In this document: positions 16,395 through 24,502 of the stretch, piece by piece
Position numbering within the stretch: the first letter of the stretch is position 1
Layout: each line of letters starts with the position of its first letter
Assembly (NCBI GenBank): GCA_964291305.2
Contig: OZ219783.1
Span: 2,108,001 to 2,172,000 of the forward strand
Source: VXNF01 sp964291305
GTDB taxonomy: Bacteria > Actinomycetota > Acidimicrobiia > Acidimicrobiales > CATQHL01
DNA: 64,000 nucleotides
Direction of reading: 5' to 3'
Made by a program: the position numbers and the translations under genes
Notes under the pieces: generated by a model
Database searches by the model: none
Seen by the model: only the letters and a program-made list of their open reading frames with translations
What the model was told of the DNA's origin: nothing

Positions 16395-18887
16395 TTAGCT
16401 GGTGGGTATGTCTTCTGGTGGGCCTATGAGCATGTCTTCTGCCGTGTCGGTGCTGGATGTTGTTGGGCAGGTTATGTTGAAGCTCGCGTTGGCTTGGTCC
16501 GGGTCGGCGGTGGCGAGGTTGATTGTTTGTGGCGGCGTGGTGGTGGCACAGCCGGCTGGTAGGTGTGACACTGCTACGGTGACTAGGCAGGGTGAGGCGT
16601 TGTAGTTCAACGCGTGGCGGGTGGCAAAGTTGAAGTTGCCTTCGTGTAGGTTCACGGTCGAAATCATGGGTGCGGCCTGGCTGCTGCAGGCTTTGCTCTC
16701 GGTGAGCGTGTAGCGGGCTGTGCCGCCGGCGGGGTCGCCGGTGACGTTCTGCGTCACATACAGTTCCCGGGCCGCGACTTTCACGCTGTGGGTTAGACAC
16801 AGCGAGCCGGAGACGGTGGCTTTCGTGTCATCAGAGCTGCCCAGCCGGTTATCAGCACCCAGACCAGTAGTAACAGACTCCCCGCAATCAGCCGCCGTCG
16901 TGCTCACAACATCGGGCGCGGTGCCACTATCAGAACCATCCGCGACCAGCTTGGTAGCCGGAGACAACTCATAAGACTCCACACGGCTCTGATTAGAACC
17001 CGCGCTCGCAGCAACGAACCCTGCGGGCAAAACAGTCGTGATGTTGTAGTGGCAGGCAGGCCCCGAGGGGCTCGCTTCTTTGACCACCCTCAAAAGGGCG
17101 AAAGCCTCGTCGTCGTTGCGGGTAAACGTGCCGTTAGGATCAACTCTGGTGTGCGCGCTAGCAGCTCGACAGCCCGCATCCGAGTCATCTGTTGGGGTGG
17201 CCGTCACCTTGAACGCTTTGGCGAGTATCGCGCCCACAGTCGGATCAGAGTCCAGATAAGTGCCGTCGGGATCCCTAAACGAAGCCGGCCCACCAGCCGA
17301 GGGTGCCGGGCCCAAGGTTACGCGTATTGTTGCCATCTCCGCGCAATCACTAGTATCCACTACCAGGTTATAAACACTCCCAGCAGTCCTAGCACTATAC
17401 GAAACCCTGAAACCCGACTCATCGCCAGACTTGCCCACACCAGTCACGCGGACCGTGCAACCCTTACCCGCATCACCAGACAAATTCGACTCATACGACA
17501 CACTAAACTCATAAACACAACGCGTAGCCGCTGAAACATCCACCTCAAACCCCGAGGCGCGCACCCCAGGCGAGCTAACAGTCGCCGAATCAGGCGCACC
17601 CTCAGGAACATCCACCACCACCAACCTCGAACCAACCCCCGGATCAGTGGTAACAGCCCCCAAACTCGTGGCAGACCGCTCCGACGGATCACAGTTCCCA
17701 ACCGTCGACCAGCCCACCCTATAAACACCAGGCACCACCAGCGCAGCCGAACGGAACTTCACCATCCACGTCTCCGGCACACCGCCAGGCAAATGCGTCC
17801 TCGCCGGCAAAATACCAGCCTCCACCGTGTCCGACTCTGGGCTCTTACCCGCAGGGTTCACAGCCCGCACCTCAAACCCATAAGTCGGACCAACATCCAA
17901 ACCAGACACCGTATGAACTTGGCGGACGTTTATAAGCGAATTAGGAACAGCAGGAGCAGTAGAAATAGCCGTCCAAGCACCCCAATCACCGGTGCCTGTC
18001 CTCTGACGCAACTCGTAACCAGTGATCGAATAATTAGCCGGATTCTCCCACGACAAAACCACCCGCACATTCCCCTCCGCCGTACTCTCCGCCCTAGCAG
18101 ACAACTCAGTCGGCTTCAAAGGCATACCAACAACAAAACTACCCTGCTGACTAGGAGCCCACCGGCCACAAACACCAATAACATCTAACTTAGCAGTATA
18201 ACGATTACCAGCCGTCAAACCAGTAACCGTAACAGTATAAGGACCCGGCGGTGTAACCGTCTTCACTCCCCCGATTATAGTATCAGAACCCTCCGCTCTA
18301 ATCTCCACCTCATAACGCTTATGAGCACAATTAGTAGCCGTCCCCGGAGTCCAAGAAATCACCGCCTGAGTACCAGAAGGATCAATACTAAAACCAGTAG
18401 GATTAGCCGGCAAACTCTGATCCTGGGTAGTAGCAGTAGTAGTAGTAGTAGACGGAGCCGTACCCGTAGTCGTAAACGTTACATACACAGAATTAGCCCA
18501 CGCCCCGCAAGTACCCACAACATCCAACTTCACATCATAATTAGTGCCAGGCGTCAAACCAGTAACCGTAACAGTATAAGGACCCGGCGGCGTAACACTC
18601 TTCACTCCCCCGATCGGATCGTCAAAAAACTCAACTTTAACCTCCACCTCATAACGCTTATGAGCACAACCAGCCGTCTGCGTCACCGCCGGCGTCCAAG
18701 AAACCACAACCGAATTACTAGTATGCGTAGCAGTCAAACCCGTAGGCTGAGCCGGCGTCTGCCCAGTAGCCGCACCAGGCACCAAAACCAAGCCCACCAC
18801 CAACAAGCCAGCCACAACAACCGCCGCCCCCACACGGCCACCACACCCGCGCAACTGAACCATAAAACCAGAACCCGACTCGAACAT
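16395..18887 (-). CDS. Secreted FN3-repeat protein A with conserved C-terminal module
   Basis: An 830-residue protein. The signal peptide is MFESGSGF followed by a twin-charged, hydrophobic stretch to about residue 44 (GLVLVPGAATGQ). Three FN3 domains follow at about 45-145, 160-255 and 258-365, marked by VVSWTP, TVTPPGPYTVTVTGL and ENPANYSITGYELRQR. A Thr-rich linker STTTTTATT separates the first two. From about 380 to the end lies a module of roughly 440 residues shared by four paralogues here (YRVGWSTVGNCDPSERSATS, GCTVRVTGVGKSGDESGF, DPDGTYLDSDPTVGAILAKA). It has conserved Cys and matches no family I know. There is no LPXTG or C-terminal anchor, so it is probably secreted or held by partners. 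The start is fixed by conservation among paralogues. Confidence 0.8.
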   Translation of the reverse strand: MFESGSGFMVQLRGCGGRVGAAVVVAGLLVVGLVLVPGAATGQTPAQPTGLTATHTSNSVVVSWTPAVTQTAGCAHKRYEVEVKVEFFDDPIGGVKSVTPPGPYTVTVTGLTPGTNYDVKLDVVGTCGAWANSVYVTFTTTGTAPSTTTTTATTQDQSLPANPTGFSIDPSGTQAVISWTPGTATNCAHKRYEVEIRAEGSDTIIGGVKTVTPPGPYTVTVTGLTAGNRYTAKLDVIGVCGRWAPSQQGSFVVGMPLKPTELSARAESTAEGNVRVVLSWENPANYSITGYELRQRTGTGDWGAWTAISTAPAVPNSLINVRQVHTVSGLDVGPTYGFEVRAVNPAGKSPESDTVEAGILPARTHLPGGVPETWMVKFRSAALVVPGVYRVGWSTVGNCDPSERSATSLGAVTTDPGVGSRLVVVDVPEGAPDSATVSSPGVRASGFEVDVSAATRCVYEFSVSYESNLSGDAGKGCTVRVTGVGKSGDESGFRVSYSARTAGSVYNLVVDTSDCAEMATIRVTLGPAPSAGGPASFRDPDGTYLDSDPTVGAILAKAFKVTATPTDDSDAGCRAASAHTRVDPNGTFTRNDDEAFALLRVVKEASPSGPACHYNITTVLPAGFVAASAGSNQSRVESYELSPATKLVADGSDSGTAPDVVSTTAADCGESVTTGLGADNRLGSSDDTKATVSGSLCLTHSVKVAARELYVTQNVTGDPAGGTARYTLTESKACSSQAAPMISTVNLHEGNFNFATRHALNYNASPCLVTVAVSHLPAGCATTTPPQTINLATADPDQANASFNITCPTTSSTDTAEDMLIGPPEDIPTS

Positions 18888-18967
18888 TAGTACCCCCCCC
18901 CCATTACCCAGAGGAAGAAAGCGGACACGGACCCCACAACCATACACCACACCAGCACACAACACAA
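18888..18967 (-). promoter_or_regulatory. Promoter and G10-tract leader of FN3 gene A
   Basis: On the minus strand, TTGTGT (18962-18967) and TATGGT (18939-18944) are spaced by 17 bp, giving a leader of about 45 nt. Ten consecutive G (18893-18902) end 5 nt before the ATG, where a ribosome site should be. An ATG formed at the left edge of the tract opens a mini-frame MGGGY whose TAA overlaps the FN3 start as TAATG when the tract is 10 long. The same -35/-10 pair is conserved at 23763-23791, 41369-41397, 44372-44400 and 47367-47395. Confidence 0.65.
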
Positions 18968-19011
18968 CAACCCCAACGCCGACACGCACAGAGAGCCCAG
19001 CGGCCCCCCCC

Positions 19012-19050
19012 CCCCCGCTGCGCTCGCCGCAACACGGGGCGCGGCGGGGG
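19012..19050 (-). terminator. GC-rich hairpin between FN3 genes, with expanded C13 tract
   Basis: CCCCCGCTGCGC (19012-19023) and GCGCGGCGGGGG (19039-19050) pair over 12 bp with one mismatch. The equivalent hairpin occurs at 41435-41473 and in shorter form at 44436-44469, always between the stop of one FN3 gene and the promoter of the next. A terminator or insulator role is likely, although no T run follows. Here the left arm is preceded by an expanded homopolymer, C13 at 19004-19016. Confidence 0.45.
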
Positions 19051-19131
19051 GAGGGGTTAGTTAGGGGAGTTATATATTTGACTAAGCATGGGTGCTTAGT
19101 GGGTGTCACACCTCTTTGCGATAATGGTGTT

Positions 19132-19664
19132 ATGTCGAACGCGCCGGGTAAGAGTTTCCGTAAGGGTATTTCGCTTATCGAGATCGTTGAGTTGTTCCCC
19201 GACGACGCGATGGCGGAGGCTTGGTTCGAGGAGCGGCGGTGGCATGGCTGGCCCTGTAGAGATTGATGAGACCTATGTCGGGGGGAAGGCCAAGAATATG
19301 CGCGACCACCGCCGAGCGCCGCGGCTATCGGGGCATCCCCCACCCGCATCGCACGGTGAAGCATTCTGTCAGCCAATATGTTGATGGGATGGCACACACG
19401 AACGGGATCGAGAGCTTCTGGGCGGCGTTCAAACGCGGCTACCACGGGACGTTCCATCACATCTCGCCGAAGCACCTGCAGCGGTACGTGAGCGAGTTCG
19501 CTACCCGCCACAACCTGCGGTGTCGGGACACGGCGGCGATCATGGGTGAGACTGTGGTTCGCATGGTCGGCAAGCGACTCACCTACGCAGCTCTGACAGC
19601 TTCTGTGCTCTCGTTGGCACCCTCGGAGCTTGGCGCCCGTGCTAACCTGAGGAGCCCGGGATGA
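19132..19664 (+). pseudogene. IS1595-family (ISXO2-like) transposase, internally deleted
   Basis: Three pieces in different frames are recognisable. The N-terminal SFRKGISLIEIVELFPDDAM...AWFEERRW precedes the zinc ribbon. VEIDETYVGGKAKNMRDHRR carries the first catalytic Asp. The C-terminal part has HTNGIESFWAAFKRGYHGTF (the N-x-x-E block), then HLQRYVSEFATRHNLR and MVGKRLTYAAL. The zinc ribbon after WHGWPC and the stretch with the second catalytic Asp are missing. The copy is therefore shortened to about half and frameshifted, and should be inactive. Its 3' end overlaps the methyltransferase start by 4 nt. Confidence 0.85.
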
Positions 19665-20665
19665 AGCAACAGATCACCCTGCCCGTCATCGACACACCGC
19701 CCGAACGGATCGCAGCGGGGCTGTTTCCGCAAATGTCGCTCGCTCAAGCGCGCCGCAACCGCGACGCTGCCTGGGCCGGGAACTCGCTGGTGCCGTCGTG
19801 GGTTGACCCTGTCGAGGTGGATCTGGACAGGTTCTTCACAGCCCACTCGGTCGCCGCGGACTGTTGGCAGTCACTGCAGGACAGGATGACTGACGACTAC
19901 GCCGACTATGACGACTACTGGTTCGTTGATCCCTCAGCCGGCGACGGCGTGTTCTACGACCTTCTGCCCCCAGGACGACGCACCGGGATTGAGATCGTGC
20001 GCGGCCGTGCAGAGTTCGAGTGCGCTGAGTTCCTGTCATGGCAGCCGCCTGCAGGTCGCCGTATCGCGGTGGTCGGTAATCCGCCGTTCGGCTATCGCGC
20101 ATGGCTCGCTTTGGCGTTCGTTAACCACGCCGCGGCATTCGCTGACTACATCGGGCTGATCCTGCCGATGGCGTTCCAAAGTGACGGCAAGGGCAGCCCG
20201 AAGCATCGGGTCAACGGCGCGCAGCTCATCCATCAATCACCCCTGCCCCAATGGGCGTTCACCGACGAGGACGGTCGCCCGGTTTCGGTGAACGCTTTAT
20301 GGCAGGTATGGCGTCGCGGCGTCAACAACCGTCCACCAGCCGCGACATGCGATCAGTGGGTTGAACTGTTCACAGTCGACATGCGCAAAGAGCGATTGTG
20401 CGGGCAAGCAAAACTCGCCGACGCCGACTGGTTCCTGCAGCGCACTTTCTACGGCGACCCGCCTGAGCTAGTAGCGGACTTCGCGGATGTCCGCTACGTC
20501 TGCGGGTACGGCGTGATCATCAAGCAAGACCACGCAGCGGTGACAGCCTGCCTGAACAGCATCAACTGGCGGGATTACTCGAATCTCGCAGCACACAACT
20601 GCCGTCATATCTCAATGTATCACATCCGACAAGCACTCACCGATCATGGTTTCACGGATGCCTAG
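19661..20665 (+). CDS. DNA N6-adenine methyltransferase of a type II R-M system
   Basis: A 334-residue protein. YWFVDPSAGDGVFYDLLPPG near residues 85-104 is the SAM-binding motif I, and IAVVGNPPFGYRAWL near 135-149 is the catalytic NPPF motif of amino-methyltransferases (adenine type). The remainder, including CDQWVELFTVDM and YVCGYGVIIKQDHAAVTACL, would hold the target recognition part. A GAGGAG site precedes the ATG by 7 nt. It overlaps the endonuclease gene by up to 20 nt. It should protect the DNA by methylating the site cut by its partner. The recognition sequence cannot be read. Confidence 0.82.
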   Translation: MKQQITLPVIDTPPERIAAGLFPQMSLAQARRNRDAAWAGNSLVPSWVDPVEVDLDRFFTAHSVAADCWQSLQDRMTDDYADYDDYWFVDPSAGDGVFYDLLPPGRRTGIEIVRGRAEFECAEFLSWQPPAGRRIAVVGNPPFGYRAWLALAFVNHAAAFADYIGLILPMAFQSDGKGSPKHRVNGAQLIHQSPLPQWAFTDEDGRPVSVNALWQVWRRGVNNRPPAATCDQWVELFTVDMRKERLCGQAKLADADWFLQRTFYGDPPELVADFADVRYVCGYGVIIKQDHAAVTACLNSINWRDYSNLAAHNCRHISMYHIRQALTDHGFTDA

Positions 20666-21185
20666 CCCGCAAATAATCCTACAGCAAGTGCTCGCAGAGT
20701 ATAAAGACACAGACAAATGGGACGGCCAGCCATTCGAGCACATCAAACGTATCTCCAACACCAAGGTCGGAGACGTAGGGCAAACCTTCGTGGAACGTCT
20801 ATGCACCGAGATCGGGTTCGATATCGCAGTGCCCCGTGACCCTCGCGGCAAGCGGCTCAGGCAACATCCCTGGGACATCCAAATCGAGGGTGCCAGCTTT
20901 GAAGTCAAAACCGCCACCGAAGACGTAAACAGATCTTTCCAGTTCAACCACATCCGCTATCACCGTGAGTACGACGCACTCTTGTGCATCGGCATATCAC
21001 CCGACGCCATCCGCATGGGCGCATGGACCAAAGCAGAAGTCACCACCAACAAAGCGGGACATCTCGTCAACATGGACAAAGGAACCGCAGCCACCCACAA
21101 ACTGACCAAAAGGCCAGAGCAACTCCACTCAATCAATGAATTCGAGGACCAAATCCTCCGCCTATTAACAACCCTTAATGCTTAG
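20646..21185 (+). CDS. Putative type II restriction endonuclease (PD-(D/E)XK)
   Basis: A 179-residue protein (175 if the second ATG at 20658 is used) that starts inside the methyltransferase gene. HPWDIQIEGASFEVKTATED near residues 75-94 has the Asp...Glu-x-Lys arrangement of a PD-(D/E)XK nuclease: WD, about ten residues, then EVK. NTKVGDVGQTFVERL near 34-48 and FQFNHIRYHREYDALLCIGI near 101-120 fit helper regions of such folds. Its position against a methyltransferase inside a transposon supports an R-M pair. The specific family is not recognised, so the call rests on motif and context. It ends 17 nt before the transposon end. Confidence 0.72.
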   Translation: MVSRMPSPQIILQQVLAEYKDTDKWDGQPFEHIKRISNTKVGDVGQTFVERLCTEIGFDIAVPRDPRGKRLRQHPWDIQIEGASFEVKTATEDVNRSFQFNHIRYHREYDALLCIGISPDAIRMGAWTKAEVTTNKAGHLVNMDKGTAATHKLTKRPEQLHSINEFEDQILRLLTTLNA

Positions 21186-21206
21186 CCAAATATATAATCC
21201 CCTTAG

Positions 21207-23711
21207 TTAGCTGGTGGGTATGTCTTCTGGTGGGCCTATGAGCATGTCCTCAGCCATGTCGCCCGTGTCGGTGCTGGATGTTGTTGGGCAGGTTATGTTG
21301 AAGCTCGCGTTGGCTTGGTCCGGGTCGGCGGTGGCGAGGTTGAGTGTTTGTGGCGGCGTGGTGGTGGCGCAGCCGGCTGGTAGGTGTGACACTGCTACGG
21401 TGACTAGGCAGGGTGAGGCGTTGTAGTTCAACGCGTGGCGGGTGGCAAAGTTGAAGTTGCCTTCGTGTAGGTTCACGGTCGAAATCATGGGTGCGGCCTG
21501 GCTGCTGCAGGCTTTGCTCTCGGTGAGCGTGTAGCGGGCTGTGCCGCCGGCGGGGTCGCCGGTGACGTTCTGCGTCACATACAGTTCCCTGGCCGCGACT
21601 TTCACGCTGTGGGTTAGACACAGCGAGCCGGAGACGGTGGCTTTCGTGTCATCAGAGCTGCCCAGCCGGTTATCAGCACCCAGACCAGTAGTAACAGACT
21701 CCCCGCAATCAGCCGCCGTCGTGCTCACAACATCGGGCGCGGTGCCACTATCAGAACCATCCGCGACCAGCTTGGTAGCCGGAGACAACTCATAAGACTC
21801 CACACGGCTCTGATTAGAACCCGCGCTCGCGGTAACGAACCCTGCGGGCAAAACAGTCGTGATGTTGTAGTGGCAGGCCGACCCGGAGGGTCCAGCTTCT
21901 TTGACCACCCTCAAAAGGGCGAAAGCCTCGTCGTCGTTGCGGGTAAACGTGCCGTTAGGATCAACTCTGGTGTGCGCGCTAGCAGCTCGACAGCCCGCAT
22001 CCGAGTCATCTGTTGGGGTGGCCGTCACCTTGAACGCTTTGGCGAGTATCGCGCCCACAGTCGGATCAGAGTCCAGATAAGTGCCGTCGGGATCCCTAAA
22101 CGAAGCCGGCCCACCAGCCGAGGGTGCCGGGCCCAAGGTTACGCGTATTGTTGCCATCTCCGCGCAATCACTAGTATCCACTACCAGGTTATAAACACTC
22201 CCAGCAGTCCTAGCACTATACGAAACCCTGAAACCCGACTCATCGCCAGACTTGCCCACACCAGTCACGCGGACCGTGCAACCCTTACCCGCATCACCAG
22301 ACAAATTCGACTCATACGACACACTAAACTCATAAACACAACGCGTAGCCGCTGAAACATCCACCTCAAACCCCGAGGCGCGCACCCCAGGCGAGCTAAC
22401 AGTCGCCGAATCAGGCGCACCCTCAGGAACATCCACCACCACCAACCTCGAACCAACCCCCGGATCAGTGGTAACAGCCCCCAAACTCGTGGCAGACCGC
22501 TCCGACGGATCACAGTTCCCAACCGTCGACCAGCCCACCCTATAAACACCAGGCACCACCAGCGCAGCCGAACGGAACTTCACCATCCACGTCTCCGGCA
22601 CACCGCCAGGCAAATGCGTCCTCGCCGGCAAAATACCAGCCTCCACCGTGTCCGACTCTGGGCTCTTACCCGCAGGGTTCACAGCCCGCACCTCAAACCC
22701 ATAAGTCGGACCAACATCCAAACCAGACACCGTATGAACTTGGCGGACGTTTATAAGCGAATTAGGAACAGCAGGAGCAGTAGAAATAGCCGTCCAAGCA
22801 CCCCAATCACCGGTGCCTGTCCTCTGACGCAACTCGTAACCAGTGATCGAATAATTAGCCGGATTCTCCCACGACAAAACCACCCGCACATTCCCCTCCG
22901 CCGTACTCTCCGCCCTAGCAGACAACTCAGTCGGCTTCAAAGGCATACCAACAACAAAACTACCCTGCTGACTAGGAGCCCACCGGCCACAAACACCAAT
23001 AACATCTAACTTAGCAGTATAACGATTACCAGCCGTCAAACCAGTAACCGTAACAGTATAAGGACCCGGCGGTGTAACCGTCTTCACTCCCCCGATTATA
23101 GTATCAGAACCCTCCGCTCTAATCTCCACCTCATAACGCTTATGAGCACAATTAGTAGCCGTCCCCGGAGTCCAAGAAATCACCGCCTGAGTACCAGAAG
23201 GATCAATACTAAAACCAGTAGGATTAGCCGGCAAACTCTGATCCTGGGTAGTAGCAGTAGTAGTAGTAGTAGTAGACGGAGCCGTACCCGTAGTCGTAAA
23301 CGTTACATACACAGAATTAGCCCACGCCCCGCAAGTACCCACAACATCCAACTTCACATCATAATTAGTGCCAGGCGTCAAACCAGTAACCGTAACAGTA
23401 TAAGGACCCGGCGGCGTAACACTCTTCACTCCCCCGATCGGATCGTCAAAAAACTCAACTTTAACCTCCACCTCATAACGCTTATGAGCACAACCAGCCG
23501 TCTGCGTCACCGCCGGCGTCCAAGAAACCACAACCGAATTACTAGTATGCGTAGCAGTCAAACCCGTAGGCTGAGCCGGCGTCTGCCCAGTAGCCGCACC
23601 AGGCACCAAAACCAAGCCCACCACCAACAAGCCAGCCACAACAACCGCCGCCCCCACACGGCCACCACACCCGCGCAACTGAACCATAAAACCAGAACCC
23701 GACTCGAACAT
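21207..23711 (-). CDS. Secreted FN3-repeat protein B, near-identical to protein A
   Basis: An 834-residue protein with the same signal peptide, three FN3 domains, Thr linker (one Thr longer) and C-terminal module as protein A. The N-terminal 500 residues or so are the same apart from the linker. In the last third B reads KEAGPSGSACHYN where A reads KEASPSGPACHYN, VTASAG for VAASAG, QTLNLAT for QTINLAT, and has GDM inserted before AEDMLIGPP. The clustering of changes near the 3' end suggests exchange with another paralogue (inference). Its stop codon lies inside the transposon's target duplication, so the gene is intact by a margin of a few bases. Confidence 0.8.
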   Translation of the reverse strand: MFESGSGFMVQLRGCGGRVGAAVVVAGLLVVGLVLVPGAATGQTPAQPTGLTATHTSNSVVVSWTPAVTQTAGCAHKRYEVEVKVEFFDDPIGGVKSVTPPGPYTVTVTGLTPGTNYDVKLDVVGTCGAWANSVYVTFTTTGTAPSTTTTTTATTQDQSLPANPTGFSIDPSGTQAVISWTPGTATNCAHKRYEVEIRAEGSDTIIGGVKTVTPPGPYTVTVTGLTAGNRYTAKLDVIGVCGRWAPSQQGSFVVGMPLKPTELSARAESTAEGNVRVVLSWENPANYSITGYELRQRTGTGDWGAWTAISTAPAVPNSLINVRQVHTVSGLDVGPTYGFEVRAVNPAGKSPESDTVEAGILPARTHLPGGVPETWMVKFRSAALVVPGVYRVGWSTVGNCDPSERSATSLGAVTTDPGVGSRLVVVDVPEGAPDSATVSSPGVRASGFEVDVSAATRCVYEFSVSYESNLSGDAGKGCTVRVTGVGKSGDESGFRVSYSARTAGSVYNLVVDTSDCAEMATIRVTLGPAPSAGGPASFRDPDGTYLDSDPTVGAILAKAFKVTATPTDDSDAGCRAASAHTRVDPNGTFTRNDDEAFALLRVVKEAGPSGSACHYNITTVLPAGFVTASAGSNQSRVESYELSPATKLVADGSDSGTAPDVVSTTAADCGESVTTGLGADNRLGSSDDTKATVSGSLCLTHSVKVAARELYVTQNVTGDPAGGTARYTLTESKACSSQAAPMISTVNLHEGNFNFATRHALNYNASPCLVTVAVSHLPAGCATTTPPQTLNLATADPDQANASFNITCPTTSSTDTGDMAEDMLIGPPEDIPTS

Positions 23712-23791
23712 TAGTACCCCCCCCCCATTACCCAGAGGAAGAAAGCGGACACGGACCCCACAACCATACACCACACCAGCACACAACACAA
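23712..23791 (-). promoter_or_regulatory. Promoter and G10-tract leader of FN3 gene B
   Basis: TTGTGT (23786-23791) and TATGGT (23763-23768) are spaced by 17 bp. A G10 tract sits 5 nt before the ATG. The same mini-frame ending in TAATG is present as in copy A. The sequence is identical to copy A over this stretch. Confidence 0.65.
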
Positions 23792-23818
23792 CAACCCCAA
23801 CGCCGACACGCCTAACCC

Positions 23819-24502
23819 CTAGCCAGCGATGCCTTCCACACCCCAGGTTGACTGGCGGACCCAGCGATACACGCCAGCAAAGTCCTGATTCACCTTCCCG
23901 GGCACACTGCCAGGAGTGCCAAGCAGCCTCGCCCCCCAAACAATCTGCGCAGTGCGCTCCACAACGAGTGCAGCGTGGAGCGCATCGTCCGGGTCGCGCC
24001 CCACCGTCACTAAGCCGTGGTTAGCCATCAACACGGCGCTGCGCTCGCCGAGCGCTGCCGCCACCGCCTCGCCTAACTCGGGACTGCCGGTGAGATGGTA
24101 ATCACACACCTCCACATCACCGCCGATGTAGACAACGACCTCCTCTATGGCGGCAGGGATCACTTGGCGGGCCACCGCGAACATCGAGGCGTACAGCGGG
24201 TGGCAGTGAACCACTCCGCCCACCTCGGGCCAGCGCCGGTAGCAGGCCAAGTGCAGAGACTTCTCGCTAGAGGGATGGCCGTCACCAGCCACTATGTCGC
24301 CTGCTGTATCCACGAAAACCAAATCATCGGTTTGCATCGCCTGGTAGCCCAGCGAGGACGGGGTAAGGCAGAAGGTGCCGTCACCCACTCGGGCCGAGAC
24401 GTTGCCCGCAGTGCCTTCCACGAGTCCTTTGGCGTACATAGCCTGGGCAGTTTCCAGCACGGCCTGCGCGGCCTGCGGGCGGGCGGCTTTGTCTGAGTTC
24501 AC
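23819..24502 (-). CDS. Class II aldolase/adducin-family protein (fuculose-phosphate aldolase-like)
   Basis: A 227-residue protein. LVEGTAGNVSARVGDGTFCL near 27-46 is the phosphate-binding loop with GNxS. SEKSLHLACYRRWPEV near 79-94 carries the catalytic-position Glu. GVVHCHPLYASMFA holds the His pair and LMANHGLVTVGRDPDD the third zinc His. It thus has the full set of L-fuculose-1-phosphate aldolase/L-ribulose-5-phosphate 4-epimerase residues, unlike the operon homologue at 11465. The GTG start overlaps the stop of the dehydrogenase gene by 4 nt, so the two are co-transcribed. Cleavage of a deoxysugar phosphate to DHAP and an aldehyde fits the aldehyde dehydrogenases upstream (inference). Confidence 0.85.
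   Translation of the reverse strand: MNSDKAARPQAAQAVLETAQAMYAKGLVEGTAGNVSARVGDGTFCLTPSSLGYQAMQTDDLVFVDTAGDIVAGDGHPSSEKSLHLACYRRWPEVGGVVHCHPLYASMFAVARQVIPAAIEEVVVYIGGDVEVCDYHLTGSPELGEAVAAALGERSAVLMANHGLVTVGRDPDDALHAALVVERTAQIVWGARLLGTPGSVPGKVNQDFAGVYRWVRQSTWGVEGIAG

Larger units (their letters stand above)
16394..18987. repeat. 2.6-kb direct repeat, copy 1 (FN3 gene plus promoter)
   Basis: This block is almost identical to 21206-23811. The copies differ by one 3-bp codon in the Thr linker, a 9-bp indel near the 3' end of the gene and a handful of substitutions concentrated in the 3' half. Identity ends at GACACGC on the promoter side. The two copies flank the transposon at 19065-21202, which inserted at the junction after the duplication (inference from the intact spacer sequence on both sides). 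Confidence 0.9.
19065..21202. mobile_element. IS1595-like transposon carrying a type II R-M pair
   Basis: Terminal inverted repeats at 19065-19089 and 21178-21202 match at 22 of 25 positions without gaps. Both start GGG and share TTATATATTTG and CTAAGCAT. Directly outside them the 8-bp sequence TTAGTTAG is present on both sides (19057-19064 and 21203-21210), a perfect target duplication. Eight-bp duplications and GGG-type ends are typical of the IS1595/ISXO2 family, and a decayed transposase of that family lies at the left end. The rest is a methyltransferase and an endonuclease gene. The insertion point is at the stop codon of FN3 gene B. With its transposase broken, the element would need help in trans to move. 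Confidence 0.88.
21206..23811. repeat. 2.6-kb direct repeat, copy 2 (FN3 gene plus promoter)
   Basis: Partner of 16394-18987. It is 12 bp longer, accounted for by one extra codon in the Thr linker and three extra codons (GDM) near the C-terminus of the encoded protein. Outside the repeat, this copy abuts the 3' end of the class II aldolase gene, while copy 1 continues into the hairpin spacer, so this is the outer unit of the tandem array. Confidence 0.9.

Noticed and set aside
18888..19010. Start of the FN3 proteins upstream of the G tract (frame reading VRVRFLPLGNGGGVLMFES)
   Set aside because: In A and B the frame is open through the tract, but in D, E and F other tract lengths break it, and the signal peptide begins at MFES in all. 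The upstream stretch is better explained as conserved promoter and leader.
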